From: Vibrio stylophorae
GTDB taxonomy: Bacteria > Pseudomonadota > Gammaproteobacteria > Enterobacterales > Vibrionaceae
Length of the DNA: 64,000 nucleotides
Direction of reading: 5' to 3'
Assembly: GCF_921293875.1 (NCBI RefSeq)
Contig: NZ_CAKLDI010000001.1
Coordinates: forward strand, 1,613,915 to 1,677,914
Below the pieces are notes generated by a model. That model saw only the letters and a list, made by a program, of their open reading frames with translations. It had not been told where the DNA came from and ran no database searches. Shown piece by piece: positions 1 to 8,841 of the stretch (position 1 is the stretch's first letter; the number at the start of each line of letters is the position of its first letter). Position numbers and translations under genes: made by a program.

Positions 1-49
1 TCACCCTATGATATGATGCCCAGCTTGTGCACTAAAATAAGGATGAACC

Positions 50-505
50 ATGCCACTTCAACGCCAAGCTTTTATCTTAAATGCCTATTTTGGCGAACTT
101 TATGGCATCGCATTTTTCGAAACCATGATGTGCAGCCATCCGCAACTCAACACCATCTGGCAACCTCTACTCGCAATCGAGCAATTCACCGCAGCTCAGC
201 TCAAATCAGCGCTGCCTTTAGATAAAACTGAAGATGCAACCGCAATCAACCAAGCCATTGCCCGTGGTCAAGCGCAAGCTTGCGAATGGAAAAATCTATC
301 TGAGCCACAATTGCTCGACACGCTCATTCGCTGGGTTACCCCTTATGAGCAGCAATATCGTCAATGGCAGCACACCCATCCTGAAGATCGCACGCTTGCA
401 CTGATTGCTGATCATGAAACCACCCTTTTTGCTGCGCTTCAGGCAATAAAAAAGGAGCTGTCACCCGCTCCTCTCTACACACAATTTTATCAGCAATATC
501 GCTAG
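50..505 (+). CDS. hypothetical protein, 151 aa
   Basis: I do not recognise this protein. It is soluble-looking, has no signal peptide or membrane segment, and is rich in Gln, Ala and aromatic residues, with a helical pattern throughout. The start is well supported: AAGGA lies six bases before the ATG. It runs convergently with the GFA-family gene, and an 11-bp inverted repeat lies just after its stop. It looks like a single-gene unit with AT-rich promoter-like sequence at the very left edge of the window. Function is unknown; the reading frame itself is likely real because of its ribosome site and clean length. Confidence 0.7.
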   Translation: MPLQRQAFILNAYFGELYGIAFFETMMCSHPQLNTIWQPLLAIEQFTAAQLKSALPLDKTEDATAINQAIARGQAQACEWKNLSEPQLLDTLIRWVTPYEQQYRQWQHTHPEDRTLALIADHETTLFAALQAIKKELSPAPLYTQFYQQYR

Positions 506-513
506 AAATTTTC

Positions 514-543
514 ACATGTCCATATATCAATTTATGGACATGT
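514..543. terminator. inverted repeat between convergent genes
   Basis: ACATGTCCATA and its reverse complement are separated by eight bases, giving an 11-bp perfect stem between the stops of two convergent genes. It overlaps the stop of the minus-strand gene. There is no long T tract, so its role as a terminator is inferred from position. Confidence 0.45.
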
Positions 544-933
544 CGCGTAGCAGCGCTGCTCGTCTTGAATTTCAAACCAGCAAGCTTTTTGATCCGTATA
601 AAAGTGCTGCCACTTTCGTGGCTCAAAGGGCGTATCCAGCGTCCCTAAGGCTATACATTGGTAGGTGTCGCCATACTCTCCCTGAGGCTGCCAAAATAGA
701 TTGCTCCCACAATGGCGACAAAAATAACGCGTGGCGTGCATGGTTGCTTGATAACTTTGCATCGCCTCATGACCAAATATCTGTAACTGCTGATGTAGCG
801 CACTGCCAAATGCTAAAAAGGCCGAGCCTGACATTTTCTGGCACAACTGACAGTGGCAATAAACCACATCAGATAAATCGCCATGGACCTGATAGTGCAC
901 CGCACCACAATTACAACTTCCGTGATAACACAT
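532..933 (-). CDS. GFA/CENP-V family zinc-binding protein
   Basis: This is a 133-aa protein of the GFA (glutathione-dependent formaldehyde-activating enzyme-like, CENP-V) fold. The zinc ligands are visible: Cys-X-Cys near the N terminus (SCNCG), the C-H-C-x2-C cluster in CHCQLCQK, and CRHCGS further on. The family fold binds two zinc ions; real substrates of most members are unknown, so formaldehyde handling is not implied. I start at the ATG of MCYHGSC because GAGGGG sits about nine bases upstream, whereas an ATG three codons earlier directly abuts that ribosome site. It lies downstream of a terminator that closes the neighbouring lipoprotein gene, so it probably has its own promoter. Confidence 0.85.
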   Translation of the reverse strand: MCYHGSCNCGAVHYQVHGDLSDVVYCHCQLCQKMSGSAFLAFGSALHQQLQIFGHEAMQSYQATMHATRYFCRHCGSNLFWQPQGEYGDTYQCIALGTLDTPFEPRKWQHFYTDQKACWFEIQDEQRCYATCP

Positions 934-983
934 CGATCTCATCCCCTCGCAACGTGCCCAAAAATATTTTACGCCCACCAATA

Positions 984-1013
984 AAAAACGCCGCGATCAA
1001 AGCGGCGTTTTTG
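984..1013 (-). terminator. rho-independent terminator
   Basis: CGCCGC and GCGGCG pair around a seven-base loop, with A runs on the left and T runs on the right, so it can work both ways. It lies 15 bases after the stop of the minus-strand choice-of-anchor lipoprotein gene. Confidence 0.8.
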
Positions 1014-1027
1014 AATCGATTTCAAGC

Positions 1028-2920
1028 TTAATTGGCTTTGGGTATCGCAAGTTGCACGCGATAGACGGTGACGGTACCACTCACCTCGTTACCTACCGCT
1101 AAATAGTGCACACCATTGCGACTAAAATACTGCACAGATTCAGGCCCGAGATCACCAGCCGCTGGGTTATAGACGCCATTTTCACAGGCCCCACCATCAC
1201 TCACTTGCGTACAAACAGGTTGGTTGAAGTCTCGCGCTGAATGATAGGCGACATAACGGCCATGATTGGGATCAGTGACATCATAAATCACAATACCACT
1301 TTGACGCTCAAGACCAATAAACAGATACACACGACCATTAATTGACGCCAAGCTTAAAGCTTCTGGCTCAATACCTTTTTCATCACTTCGAGCATCACCT
1401 TTGTGATGTGCTCGGTGATCACTATTAAAATGCTCGCGATCATGATGCAGCGCGATACGGGCTAACTCATCGCCACTGTCATACACCAAGGTGCCATCAG
1501 TTTTCCAAATGGAAAATGAGCGGCCACCAAAAGCCACAATGGAAGAGCGAACACTGGCCGGTTCCGTTGGGATCACCAATTTAAGACGCCCCAAGGCTTT
1601 CGGGTTTTGCAGTTGCGCTTTCAGTGGATGGCCATCTGGCACACTCAAATCGCTACCACGCACCGCATCTGTATGCGCTAAACAGGGGCCAACTTCATTG
1701 CGATATCGATTGTCATCTTCATCAATCGACTCACCAAGCCAGTGATAACCTGTATTTTCACAGGCCTGAGGTGTGGTTTGAAATTGATATTCACGCATCT
1801 CCCCTTCATTGGCCGTCACCAAATAGGTTTCACCTGCAACCTGATAGCTAAGCAAAGCATCCGGCATATATAAGCTGGTGAGCCCTGGGTAAGTTTTGAG
1901 CTGACCAATCACCCCATCTTGATCGGAAGGGTCCAGCCTTGCTTGATGCCATGATTTTTCACCTAAAGGAAAAATACTGACCACATGTTTTTGGCCAATA
2001 TCAATTTTTGCAATGGCGTTATTCTCTTGTAGCGCCACATAGAGAAAACCATCCTCTGCAAAGGTAAGATATTCTGGCTCTAAATCTTGCGCAACAGAGG
2101 CATTTGGCCCACTAATACGGACTTTGCTATCCAACTCTTGGTAGCGACTGGCATCGATATTAAAGTCTCGAAAACTAATTTCATTGACCGATGCTTGCAT
2201 CGGCCCCTTGGTTAAATCAACCAGCGTAACACTGCCCTGTGGATCTTGACTGTAATCATCACTGGGCTGGCCTTCATTGGCGCTAGCAAGGTAACTACCA
2301 TCCGCTGAAAATTGCACCATATCTGGCAATGCACCGGCACGATAGGTCGTTACCAGCGCCTGGGTATCAGAACGATAAAGCGCAATGATGCCGCGCTGCT
2401 GCGGATCTTGATGAGCAATCGACACAGCCAGTAAACCGCGATGCGCGGCAACACTGGTCGCAGCCCCTAGCGGAATCCCTGCATGTTTTGCCGCCACGGA
2501 CAAAGAAAGATCACCAAGCGGCTGCGGTGCACCGTTACGATCAAAGCGGAAACGATCCACTCTTTTGGCTTGCGAATTCACCACTAATAATTGATCGCTA
2601 CACGCATCATAAGCCACGACTTCAGCAGCAGACTGATCAAAAGGTGTATGAGCAATACTGCGCCCCACTTTTTCAATACCAATGACATAACCCGACTCCA
2701 CCGGAATGGGCTGCTCAGGCTGGCATTGAATGGTGATTTTTTGTGGTGCTGGAACTTCAGCCGTCACCGTTGGCTCATGCGTCTGAGGCTCACAGCCCAT
2801 GAGCATCAGCCCAGCTAGACTCAATAACGAGAGTTTTGCTCTAGGAGATGAGCGAACCATAGAGACACCGCAGCAAACGTCGCCGCGAGAAAGAGAAATT
2901 GGTAGCAATGTCCTGCGCAT
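1028..2920 (-). CDS. choice-of-anchor I family lipoprotein (beta-propeller)
   Basis: A large exported protein resembling the choice-of-anchor I / alkaline-phosphatase-like beta-propeller family, with repeated blades such as LPDMVQFSADGSYLASANEG, EPEYLTFAEDGFLYVALQEN and a C-terminal YLAVGNEVSG blade. A hydrophobic stretch ending in LMLMGC is a lipobox, so the mature protein is probably a lipid-anchored envelope protein. I place the start at the ATG with AAGGA six bases upstream (630 aa); this gives an unusually long 42-residue leader, and a later ATG just before MVRSSPRAK would give a standard 22-residue one but lacks a clear ribosome site. Catalytic activity is not established for this family; some relatives sit near phosphatases and nucleases. 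Confidence 0.8.
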   Translation of the reverse strand: MRRTLLPISLSRGDVCCGVSMVRSSPRAKLSLLSLAGLMLMGCEPQTHEPTVTAEVPAPQKITIQCQPEQPIPVESGYVIGIEKVGRSIAHTPFDQSAAEVVAYDACSDQLLVVNSQAKRVDRFRFDRNGAPQPLGDLSLSVAAKHAGIPLGAATSVAAHRGLLAVSIAHQDPQQRGIIALYRSDTQALVTTYRAGALPDMVQFSADGSYLASANEGQPSDDYSQDPQGSVTLVDLTKGPMQASVNEISFRDFNIDASRYQELDSKVRISGPNASVAQDLEPEYLTFAEDGFLYVALQENNAIAKIDIGQKHVVSIFPLGEKSWHQARLDPSDQDGVIGQLKTYPGLTSLYMPDALLSYQVAGETYLVTANEGEMREYQFQTTPQACENTGYHWLGESIDEDDNRYRNEVGPCLAHTDAVRGSDLSVPDGHPLKAQLQNPKALGRLKLVIPTEPASVRSSIVAFGGRSFSIWKTDGTLVYDSGDELARIALHHDREHFNSDHRAHHKGDARSDEKGIEPEALSLASINGRVYLFIGLERQSGIVIYDVTDPNHGRYVAYHSARDFNQPVCTQVSDGGACENGVYNPAAGDLGPESVQYFSRNGVHYLAVGNEVSGTVTVYRVQLAIPKAN

Positions 2921-3218
2921 GGTTTTTCCTTGCGTGGCAAAATAAGCAGCTAAAGCTAGCGCTATTTCGACAGAAGATGAGTCATCATTCATTAAATCTA
3001 GAGGTGCCTCGCGCCATGACGAGGGTTAATCCTGAAAATGCGAGATACCTCGTAACAATTTTAGGCGTATTTTCATTCATTTGAGCACAAAACAGCTAAC
3101 AAATTAGACAAATCACTAAACCACCACTAAAACCCTTTTAAATTCATCGCTTTATCTATATGATGCGCACAGTTAAATGATTTTATTTAAATAATCACTT
3201 GAAATTTAAGGAGATTTT

Positions 3219-3845
3219 GTGCGTATTTTCCGTTTGATGGCAATCTTGGTCGCAACTTTATTAACAGCCTGTGCAACCACATCCAACCCACCAATTTATG
3301 CCAGCAAAAATGACATTGCCAACTGGACACTCCAACAGCAGCAAGCTTACGCACTCGGTTTCGAAATGGTTTCAGATACCAGCCTGCAACAGGACAATGC
3401 AAACAAGCGCCAAGAGTTTCTCGACAGCCTCACGAAATCTACTTCAATTTTAGCTGAGCTGAAAAAAGCAGGATTTGAGCCAAAAGATGTCGCGCTGATC
3501 AAGGCGAATTGGCATGCGGCAGATCAGACTGTACGTATGATGTCTGAAACTGCAACGCTTGAACTACTTGAAAGTAACGCAGAGCAAGTAGCGACCGTCT
3601 CACTTACCTCATACCTAGCCCCCGCTTACCTTGAGGCCATTGATCTTTCTGTTGAGCAAGGGATGCCGATTGTAATGCTAGGCATGATTGATGCGGGCAC
3701 AGGCAATGCAAGCAAGCTATCTGCAATTGAAAGTGAAGCGGTTCAACAATCACTCAATGAATTAGATGACAGCTTTTTCAATCAATTTGTCATGTCGTTC
3801 ATGCCTTATATGGCGCAATTCACTCAGCTAACAGAAGCGCCGTAA
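3219..3845 (+). CDS. putative lipoprotein, 208 aa
   Basis: The N terminus is a type II signal peptide with lipobox LLTAC at Cys18, followed by a mostly helical, Ala/Gln-rich domain with no family I recognise. The start is a GTG set by AAGGAG five bases upstream. The gene ends just before a strong terminator and is followed by a second, unrelated-looking lipoprotein gene on the same strand. It is probably an envelope protein of unknown function. A TM-like stretch is absent after the lipobox, consistent with a soluble lipid-anchored domain. Confidence 0.75.
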   Translation: MRIFRLMAILVATLLTACATTSNPPIYASKNDIANWTLQQQQAYALGFEMVSDTSLQQDNANKRQEFLDSLTKSTSILAELKKAGFEPKDVALIKANWHAADQTVRMMSETATLELLESNAEQVATVSLTSYLAPAYLEAIDLSVEQGMPIVMLGMIDAGTGNASKLSAIESEAVQQSLNELDDSFFNQFVMSFMPYMAQFTQLTEAP

Positions 3846-3869
3846 TTGACGTCAATTTCCTGTTACTTT

Positions 3870-3900
3870 TTAAAAAAACGCGCCTTAGCGCGTTTTTTTT
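3870..3900 (+). terminator. rho-independent terminator
   Basis: AACGCG and CGCGTT pair around CCTTAG, flanked by seven As and eight Ts. It lies about 25 bases after the 208-aa lipoprotein gene. Confidence 0.85.
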
Positions 3901-3976
3901 GCTTAAGTTGCTCGCAATTTTAAGTTGAGAAGATTAGCGTTGATGATAGCTGCAATCTTTCTAAGCAGGATGAATG

Positions 3977-4695
3977 ATGAAATCATATCGCCGCACTTTG
4001 ATTGTCTTTCTTCTCTCCCTTCTCTTTCTAGGGTGCCAACACGCGCCAGATACCCCCTTAAAAACCAACGTTGCAGCACCTTCACATTCAGCACTATCTA
4101 CCAATTGGCATATTGATTACGCCATGGGGCAAAATAAACAGCAACTCTATCAACAGCGCAGCTCTCTTGAGATGCAAAGTTTGGAATGGATGCATAGCAT
4201 CTTGCTCGGTGCCTACATTCTCAACCAACAAATTTCTGAATATGCAGGGGCCGAGCAGGCTTATCTTGCCGAGCATGCGGCCACGATCAATCAAGCGCTA
4301 CAAAACGCATTAGAGTCATTGGACACACAACTGATGCAACCCATCGCAATTGATGGACTATCCCCCACAATTCAGCGTCAGTGGCAAATTGAATCCATGA
4401 GCTTGCTGCTTTCGATGCACTATCTCTATGAAATTCACAGCGAACTCCCGAGCAAAAGCCACCCCAATTTCTCTGCCTTTCTTGATGGCTTTTTACAGCC
4501 TGCATTAGCCACCCCAATTTCTCTGCCTTTCTTGATGGCTTTTTACAGCCTGCATTAGCCACCCCTTATGCGCTATCCAGCGCTCAAGAAAAAGCGGTCA
4601 ATCATGCGTTTCTTGCGCTCGACCAGCAAGAGATGACCGCCCGTTATACTGACCTGATCGCCAATATTCAGTCTCTCCTCGACCAGAAAATATAA
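3977..4695 (+). pseudogene. lipoprotein gene disrupted by a 50-bp tandem duplication
   Basis: The reading frame begins with a signal peptide and lipobox FLGC and runs as a helical protein until residue ~180, where a perfect 50-bp tandem duplication (4457-4556) shifts the frame and produces a 13-residue missense tail and a stop at 4558. Removing one copy restores an open frame through ATPYALSSAQEKAVNHAF and on to a stop at 4693-4695, giving about 222-223 aa. The restored tail is a plausible amphipathic helix, which supports the disruption being recent. Start chosen at the second ATG because AGGA is six bases from it and only three from the first. Family not recognised. It could instead be a phase-variable switch or an assembly error. 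Confidence 0.8.
4457..4565. repeat. 50-bp perfect tandem duplication with 9-bp flanking direct repeat
   Basis: Positions 4457-4506 and 4507-4556 are identical, and a third partial copy of the first nine bases (AGCCACCCC) follows at 4557-4565. The nine-base repeat at both ends is what replication slippage or recombination would need to create or delete one unit. Confidence 0.95.
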
Positions 4696-4808
4696 AATCA
4701 AACACACCAAGAAAACACTTTATTTTCAATTGGTTAAATCAAAATCCCTTGCATTCTATTCTGCAGCTTTGTAATCTTTGATTATTCAAATAAATCAAAG
4801 AGATAAGC

Positions 4809-5336
4809 ATGAACCAGCACAAAGACACCGATGCTTTGACGCAAGTCCGTTGTCACGACTTACCCGCCAAGGTCTATATTCCACTGGATACCATCAAATC
4901 CCCTGCTACCCGCCTTGCCACAACCATTCATTATATGGGTCTGGCAATCGCCTTGATTGGTTTTGGCTTTGTGCTATTTGGTCCTGAAACCATCTATTAC
5001 AACCGCCTACAAGGCATGAGCTTTATCCAATATTGGCAAGCCTATCCTGGCCCAATCGCATCGGTGGGAATGCTCATTGCCGTCATTGGTGGAAAGATGG
5101 CAAGCTCACTTTGCGAAAGCGCGCAAAAACAAGCCATTGAAATGATTGAAGCTGCCATTCAAATTGAAGACAGTGAGCTTCCGCAAGGACATAAAGTGAA
5201 TATGGACGAACTGAAAACCAACCACTTTTGGATCTCTTTCGTCGAAGATAGTGAAGCGAACGAAGAAGCGAACAAAACCGCGGAAAAGCTAGAGAATCCC
5301 AAACAAGAAAAACAAGAGCCACCACTGATTGGCTAA
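4809..5336 (+). CDS. putative membrane protein with two TM segments, 175 aa
   Basis: I do not recognise the family. Two hydrophobic segments are visible, at about residues 41-58 (GLAIALIGFGFVLFG) and 81-95 (GPIASVGMLIAVIGG), joined by a short loop. The C-terminal half is hydrophilic and ends in an acidic, Lys/Glu-rich tail, suggesting a cytoplasmic or periplasmic extension. The gene stands alone between the disrupted lipoprotein gene and a terminator that it shares with the converging cobB. No catalytic motif is evident. Confidence 0.7.
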   Translation: MNQHKDTDALTQVRCHDLPAKVYIPLDTIKSPATRLATTIHYMGLAIALIGFGFVLFGPETIYYNRLQGMSFIQYWQAYPGPIASVGMLIAVIGGKMASSLCESAQKQAIEMIEAAIQIEDSELPQGHKVNMDELKTNHFWISFVEDSEANEEANKTAEKLENPKQEKQEPPLIG

Positions 5337-5349
5337 ATAAAGTAAAAAT

Positions 5350-5378
5350 AAAAAACCCAAGTAAATACTTGGGCTTTC
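5350..5378. terminator. rho-independent terminator
   Basis: CCCAAGT and ACTTGGG pair around AAAT, preceded by A runs. It sits between the convergent 175-aa membrane protein gene and cobB. Confidence 0.65.
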
Positions 5379-5421
5379 TGGATTGTGCTTCATGGCACTG
5401 ATTACAGACGAATCGTTACAG

Positions 5422-6144
5422 CTATTTTTGCTGGTTTGCGAGCAATTGGGTCACAAATTCAGGTACCAGCGCAGTTGCACTGCCCTGCTGATGCTCATCA
5501 AAAGCGCTATTCACTGCGCTAGGCTCTAAATTCAGCTCCACCGTACGCGCACCATGTAGGCTTGCTTCTCGCACAAATCCTGCGGCGGGATAGACATGAC
5601 CGGAGGTGCCAATGGAGATAAAGAGATCGGCGCTTCTCAGAGCACTAGCAATTCGGTCCATTTCAAAGGGGATTTCGCCAAACCACACAATATGTGGCCT
5701 TAGCGTTTGTGCTGGCGTACAGCACTCACAGACAGTCTCAGGCAAAATCGGGCCTTGCCAATCATAAACCCGCTCTGAATGGCAGCAGCGAACTTTCAAC
5801 AGCTCGCCATGCATGTGAATCACATTTTTGCTGCCTGCACGCTCATGTAGATTATCGATATTTTGAGTGATCACCAATACCTCACCATCAAACGCTTGTT
5901 CCAATTGAGCAAGGGCAAGGTGCGCGGCATTGGGCTGAATATCTGGCTGCTGTAAATGAGCGCGGCGATCATTGTAAAAACGCTGGACTAAAGTTGGATT
6001 TCGCTCAAAACCTTCAGGCGTCGCGACATCGTCAACGCGATGATTTTCCCACAAGCCATCGGCGGCGCGAAATGTTTGAATGCCTGATTCTGCGGAGATC
6101 CCCGCGCCCGTTAACACCACGATACGATTGATTTGTGAATACAT
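5422..6144 (-). CDS. cobB: NAD-dependent protein deacylase, sirtuin
   Basis: A bacterial class III sirtuin that removes acyl groups from protein lysines using NAD+. The Rossmann motif [10 protein letters not shown] is at residues 13-22, TQNID at 93-97 and the catalytic histidine in HMHGEL at 112. Cysteines near 120 and in CECC (139-142) fit the zinc site. Tyr57 and Arg60 (FYNDR) match the Tyr-x-x-Arg pair that lets class III sirtuins accept succinyl-lysine. At 240 aa it matches the short CobB form. The close similarity to the E. coli protein is visible along the whole length, for example [13 protein letters not shown] and VELNLEPS. It is divergent from mobA with an 88-bp gap. Confidence 0.95.
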   Translation of the reverse strand: MYSQINRIVVLTGAGISAESGIQTFRAADGLWENHRVDDVATPEGFERNPTLVQRFYNDRRAHLQQPDIQPNAAHLALAQLEQAFDGEVLVITQNIDNLHERAGSKNVIHMHGELLKVRCCHSERVYDWQGPILPETVCECCTPAQTLRPHIVWFGEIPFEMDRIASALRSADLFISIGTSGHVYPAAGFVREASLHGARTVELNLEPSAVNSAFDEHQQGSATALVPEFVTQLLANQQK

Positions 6145-6232
6145 GAATGCTTGAATACCTGAGCCAATAAAGAGCGTTAGTGTGCCATAATCATCGCATG
6201 CTCGCGCCCAATTCCGATAAAAAGAGCGGTCT

Positions 6233-6898
6233 ATGTCAAACCCCGAAATGCATCAAGCACACAATCCATTTTCTCAAGCCTTGCAAGCGAACAACCAAAA
6301 TCTACCCTGGCTCATTTTAGCGGGCGGTCGCGCGACCCGTATGGGCGGTGTAGATAAAGGCTTAGTAAAGCTCGGCGCACACCCCTTAATTATGCACAGC
6401 ATGACGATTTTGCGTGCACAGGGCGCTGCAGTGGTGATCAATGCCAATCGAAATATCAGTGACTATCAAGCTATGGCGCCTTGTATTTGCGATCAACATA
6501 TTGGCCAAGAAATTCAATTCGATGGCCCTTTAGCGGGCATTGCTGCAGGTCTTGCTCAACTACCGGATGATCAAGAGTGGATGGGCTTTAGCCCCTGCGA
6601 TTGCCCTAATCTGCCGCAAAATTTAATCGCACGTTTAAATGCAGCTAAGCCCGTGCAAGCGCCGCCACTTTGGGTGCTTTGCCATGATGGTGAACAAAGT
6701 CAGCATGGTGTGGGCTTGGTCCATCGCAGTATTCTTCCCACCTTGCAAAAAGCACTGACGGAAGGCGAGCGACGCCTTGCCAAATTTCAACACCTCACCG
6801 GTGCTTGCTATGTGGATTTTTCAGATACGCCAAAAAGCTTTATCAATCTCAATAGCACGCATGAATTGTCACAATGGCAATCGGATCATCGAGCATAA
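6233..6898 (+). CDS. mobA: molybdenum cofactor guanylyltransferase
   Basis: MobA transfers GMP from GTP to molybdopterin to make the guanine-dinucleotide cofactor of DMSO-reductase-family enzymes. The nucleotide-binding signature [16 protein letters not shown] lies near residues 29-44, the FDGPLAGI motif follows, and SPCDCP corresponds to the metal-binding Asp region (often CDTP/CDMP). [10 protein letters not shown] near the C terminus is typical. The protein carries a roughly 24-residue N-terminal extension before the first beta strand; a later start is not available until the nucleotide site, so this start is kept. No mobB or modABC lies next to it. Confidence 0.93.
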   Translation: MSNPEMHQAHNPFSQALQANNQNLPWLILAGGRATRMGGVDKGLVKLGAHPLIMHSMTILRAQGAAVVINANRNISDYQAMAPCICDQHIGQEIQFDGPLAGIAAGLAQLPDDQEWMGFSPCDCPNLPQNLIARLNAAKPVQAPPLWVLCHDGEQSQHGVGLVHRSILPTLQKALTEGERRLAKFQHLTGACYVDFSDTPKSFINLNSTHELSQWQSDHRA

Positions 6899-6934
6899 AA
6901 AGTGCGCTAGTCGCACTTTGTCGATAGCACCACA

Positions 6935-7264
6935 TTAATGCCCAGTACTTTTAGAGAACAGTTGGATCACTAAGACGCCTGCGACAATAAGGCTCATGCC
7001 AACCACTGCGGCTAAATCTGGTATCTGCCGATATACAGCCGCAGCCACTAAGGTAATCAATACGATGCCCACCCCAGCCCAAATTGCATAAGCCACACCC
7101 ACATCAATGGTTTTCAGCGAGACGCTTAAGCAATAAAAGGATGTGGCATAGCCCAACACCACCAAAAAACTTGGTAGCAATTTGGTAAATGAGTCCGATG
7201 CTTTGAGCGCACTGGTTGCAACTACCTCAGCCATAATCGCAATCGCTAAATAGACATAATGCAC
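6935..7264 (-). CDS. small multidrug resistance (SMR) family efflux protein
   Basis: A 109-aa protein with four membrane segments of the EmrE/SugE fold. The essential membrane glutamate is at residue 13 in AIMAEVVATSALK, and the family pattern YAIWAGVGIVLI follows in TM3. Members export cationic drugs, polyamines or guanidinium derivatives in exchange for protons; GVAYAIWAG is closer to the EmrE/QacE multidrug type than to SugE-type guanidinium exporters, though this is by eye. The start is GTG, supported by AAGGA seven bases upstream. It runs toward mobA and has no partner SMR subunit beside it. Confidence 0.92.
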   Translation of the reverse strand: MHYVYLAIAIMAEVVATSALKASDSFTKLLPSFLVVLGYATSFYCLSVSLKTIDVGVAYAIWAGVGIVLITLVAAAVYRQIPDLAAVVGMSLIVAGVLVIQLFSKSTGH

Positions 7265-7502
7265 GTCACTGTCCTTATCATTTCACACAATTTGGCCTGT
7301 ATTGTACGCCAAGCTCGCACCTTCATTGCGAGCAATGATGACATCTAGTCATTTTTGCAAATCAGGCTCGCAGATTACGTCTTAATATTGTTGATTCCTA
7401 TTCTCAATTGATACAAATCAATCAAGCTAACACGGCGATATTTTAAGGTTTTGCGCAGCAGAATATTTTGATTTATCGAATAGAGAGCAGCCAAGGATGG
7501 AT

Positions 7503-8111
7503 ATGCGCAGTAGTCTTTTCATTTTCCTATGGGCGGCATGTTGCCCAATCAGTCATGCCGAGGAGCCCGTGCGCATTTACGAGGCTTATTTTCAAATTCA
7601 AACCAAGGCCAAAGAAGAAAATAGCAAATCCCTCTCTTTTTTATCCAATGGCGATCAGATTTTGACCGACAAAAATGGCCCTGTCATTAAAACCAATGAT
7701 GGGGTTTATATCAGAACGCAAAATGCCGTCGATGAATACATCAAAAACAGTCCCGCCTTGGTGATTCGCACCCTATATTCAGATTCCTTTAGTACTATTG
7801 ATTTTAATCACATGCTGATTACCCGCCCTACCGAGGTCTTATCCGGTGCAAAAATCCAACTGATTTATGATAACTATGGTCAAGTCATTCAAACCATTGA
7901 TAGCGCAGGCCCAGGACGAACACGTACCCATCGCTATGATAAGCAAGGACAGCTTATTGAAACCCATGACTCGCTAGTCGGTATCATTCACCATTGTTAT
8001 CGCAAAGATTGCGATAGAGATGCCCCTTTATTAGTGGAGAAATTTGATGGCACTGAAGTTTATATGACCCGTGATGAGCTGAACTATATGGCTGCATTTC
8101 GGCAAAAATAA
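7503..8111 (+). CDS. exported protein with two YD-like repeats
   Basis: A secreted or periplasmic protein of 202 aa with an N-terminal signal peptide (MRSSLFIFLWAACCPISHA). Near the C terminus it has two YD/RHS-like units, IYDNYGQVIQTIDSAG and RYDKQGQLIETHDS. The start at 7503 is chosen because AAGG is six bases upstream; the ATG at 7497 directly abuts it. The lipoprotein at 10962-11771 has the same kind of repeats, and MORN/YD-type proteins of this size are common but uncharacterised. It is a single-gene unit. Confidence 0.75.
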   Translation: MRSSLFIFLWAACCPISHAEEPVRIYEAYFQIQTKAKEENSKSLSFLSNGDQILTDKNGPVIKTNDGVYIRTQNAVDEYIKNSPALVIRTLYSDSFSTIDFNHMLITRPTEVLSGAKIQLIYDNYGQVIQTIDSAGPGRTRTHRYDKQGQLIETHDSLVGIIHHCYRKDCDRDAPLLVEKFDGTEVYMTRDELNYMAAFRQK

Positions 8112-8163
8112 TAACTCAACCACAATCCCAACCTGACCTGTGCTCCATGCGGCATACGGTGCA

Positions 8164-8214
8164 CTTGTTTTTCTCACGCAGCGCTCTATGATTTGAGGCA
8201 ATTGCTCGCCTCAA
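8164..8214 (+). promoter_or_regulatory. candidate promoter and dyad operator of the ygbA-type gene
   Basis: TTGTTT (8165-8170) and TATGAT (8187-8192) are separated by 16 bases and resemble a sigma-70 promoter. A perfect 7-bp dyad, TTGAGGC at 8193-8199 and GCCTCAA at 8208-8214, starts one base after the -10 and covers the expected transcription start, where a repressor would block initiation. In E. coli ygbA is under NsrR control; this dyad does not match the NsrR consensus by eye. Confidence 0.4.
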
Positions 8215-8215
8215 T

Positions 8216-8683
8216 GTGCCCGACATGCCGCATTCACACCGAAAATCGCCAAAAAAACACGCCAAAACCAGTCAACAAAGCGAGAAGCAAAGCGTAAATC
8301 CGGCCGAACGACTCAGCCGCCGTTTAGCCCGTGAACACCGAACTTTTGTTTACATGACACAACTTTATTGCCATAAACATCACCAACACCCCTTAGGCAG
8401 TCTCTGTGATGCCTGTGCCTCCTTAATGGCGTACGCAGCGCAAAAACTGGATCGCTGTCCCTATGGCGATGACAAACCCACCTGTGTCAAATGCCCCATC
8501 CATTGCTATAAAGCGAAAGAGCGTGAACAATCACGAGAAATCATGCGATATTCAGGGCCACGGATGTTAGTGCGCCATCCAATTCTTGCTATTTTGCATC
8601 TGATTGATGGACGTCAGCCAGTCCCTGAGCAACCCTCAATGCGCAGTAATCGTCAGCGCAGAAAAGCGGAAAAGAAATCCTAA
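8216..8683 (+). CDS. ygbA: YgbA-like nitrous oxide-stimulated promoter family protein
   Basis: Matches the YgbA family (Pfam YgbA_NO): the cysteine pattern YCHKHH, LCDACASL, RCPYGDDKPTC and CVKCPIHCYK, then IMRYSGPRMLVRHPI and the tail GRQPVPEQP are conserved relative to the E. coli protein. The multiple cysteines suggest a metal or Fe-S site. In E. coli the gene responds to nitric oxide and helps recovery from nitrosative stress. The first start is GTG and an ATG lies three codons later; neither has a recognisable ribosome site, and the inferred transcript start is only some 15-20 bases away, so the message may be nearly leaderless. The N terminus is a basic Ser/Lys/Gln-rich extension. Confidence 0.85.
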   Translation: MPDMPHSHRKSPKKHAKTSQQSEKQSVNPAERLSRRLAREHRTFVYMTQLYCHKHHQHPLGSLCDACASLMAYAAQKLDRCPYGDDKPTCVKCPIHCYKAKEREQSREIMRYSGPRMLVRHPILAILHLIDGRQPVPEQPSMRSNRQRRKAEKKS

Positions 8684-8741
8684 TAGATCCTTCAATGTTC
8701 ATTTTTTGCATCGCATTTTGGAGACAAAACAGCGATAGATT

Positions 8742-8761
8742 GTTTGAACTCAAACTTTTTT
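8742..8761 (+). terminator. weak terminator after the ygbA-type gene
   Basis: GTTTG and CAAAC pair around AACT and are followed by six Ts. The stem is short and AT-rich. Confidence 0.45.
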
Positions 8762-8800
8762 AGGCATTTTTGCGTGTTTTGTGGGAGAATTAAATCATCA

Positions 8801-8823
8801 CCTGCTCAATAGCAGGTTTTTTT
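8801..8823 (+). terminator. terminator-like hairpin 18 bp before the BCCT gene start
   Basis: CCTGCT and AGCAGG pair around CAAT and run straight into seven Ts, ending just before the ribosome site of the BCCT transporter gene. It may terminate read-through from upstream or act as an attenuator in the transporter leader. Confidence 0.7.
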
Positions 8824-8841
8824 ATGATTGAAGGATCCCCT

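Noticed and set aside
4287-4562. Minus-strand frame with a duplicated peptide over the lipoprotein gene
   Set aside because: It is a shadow of the 50-bp duplication and has no ribosome site.
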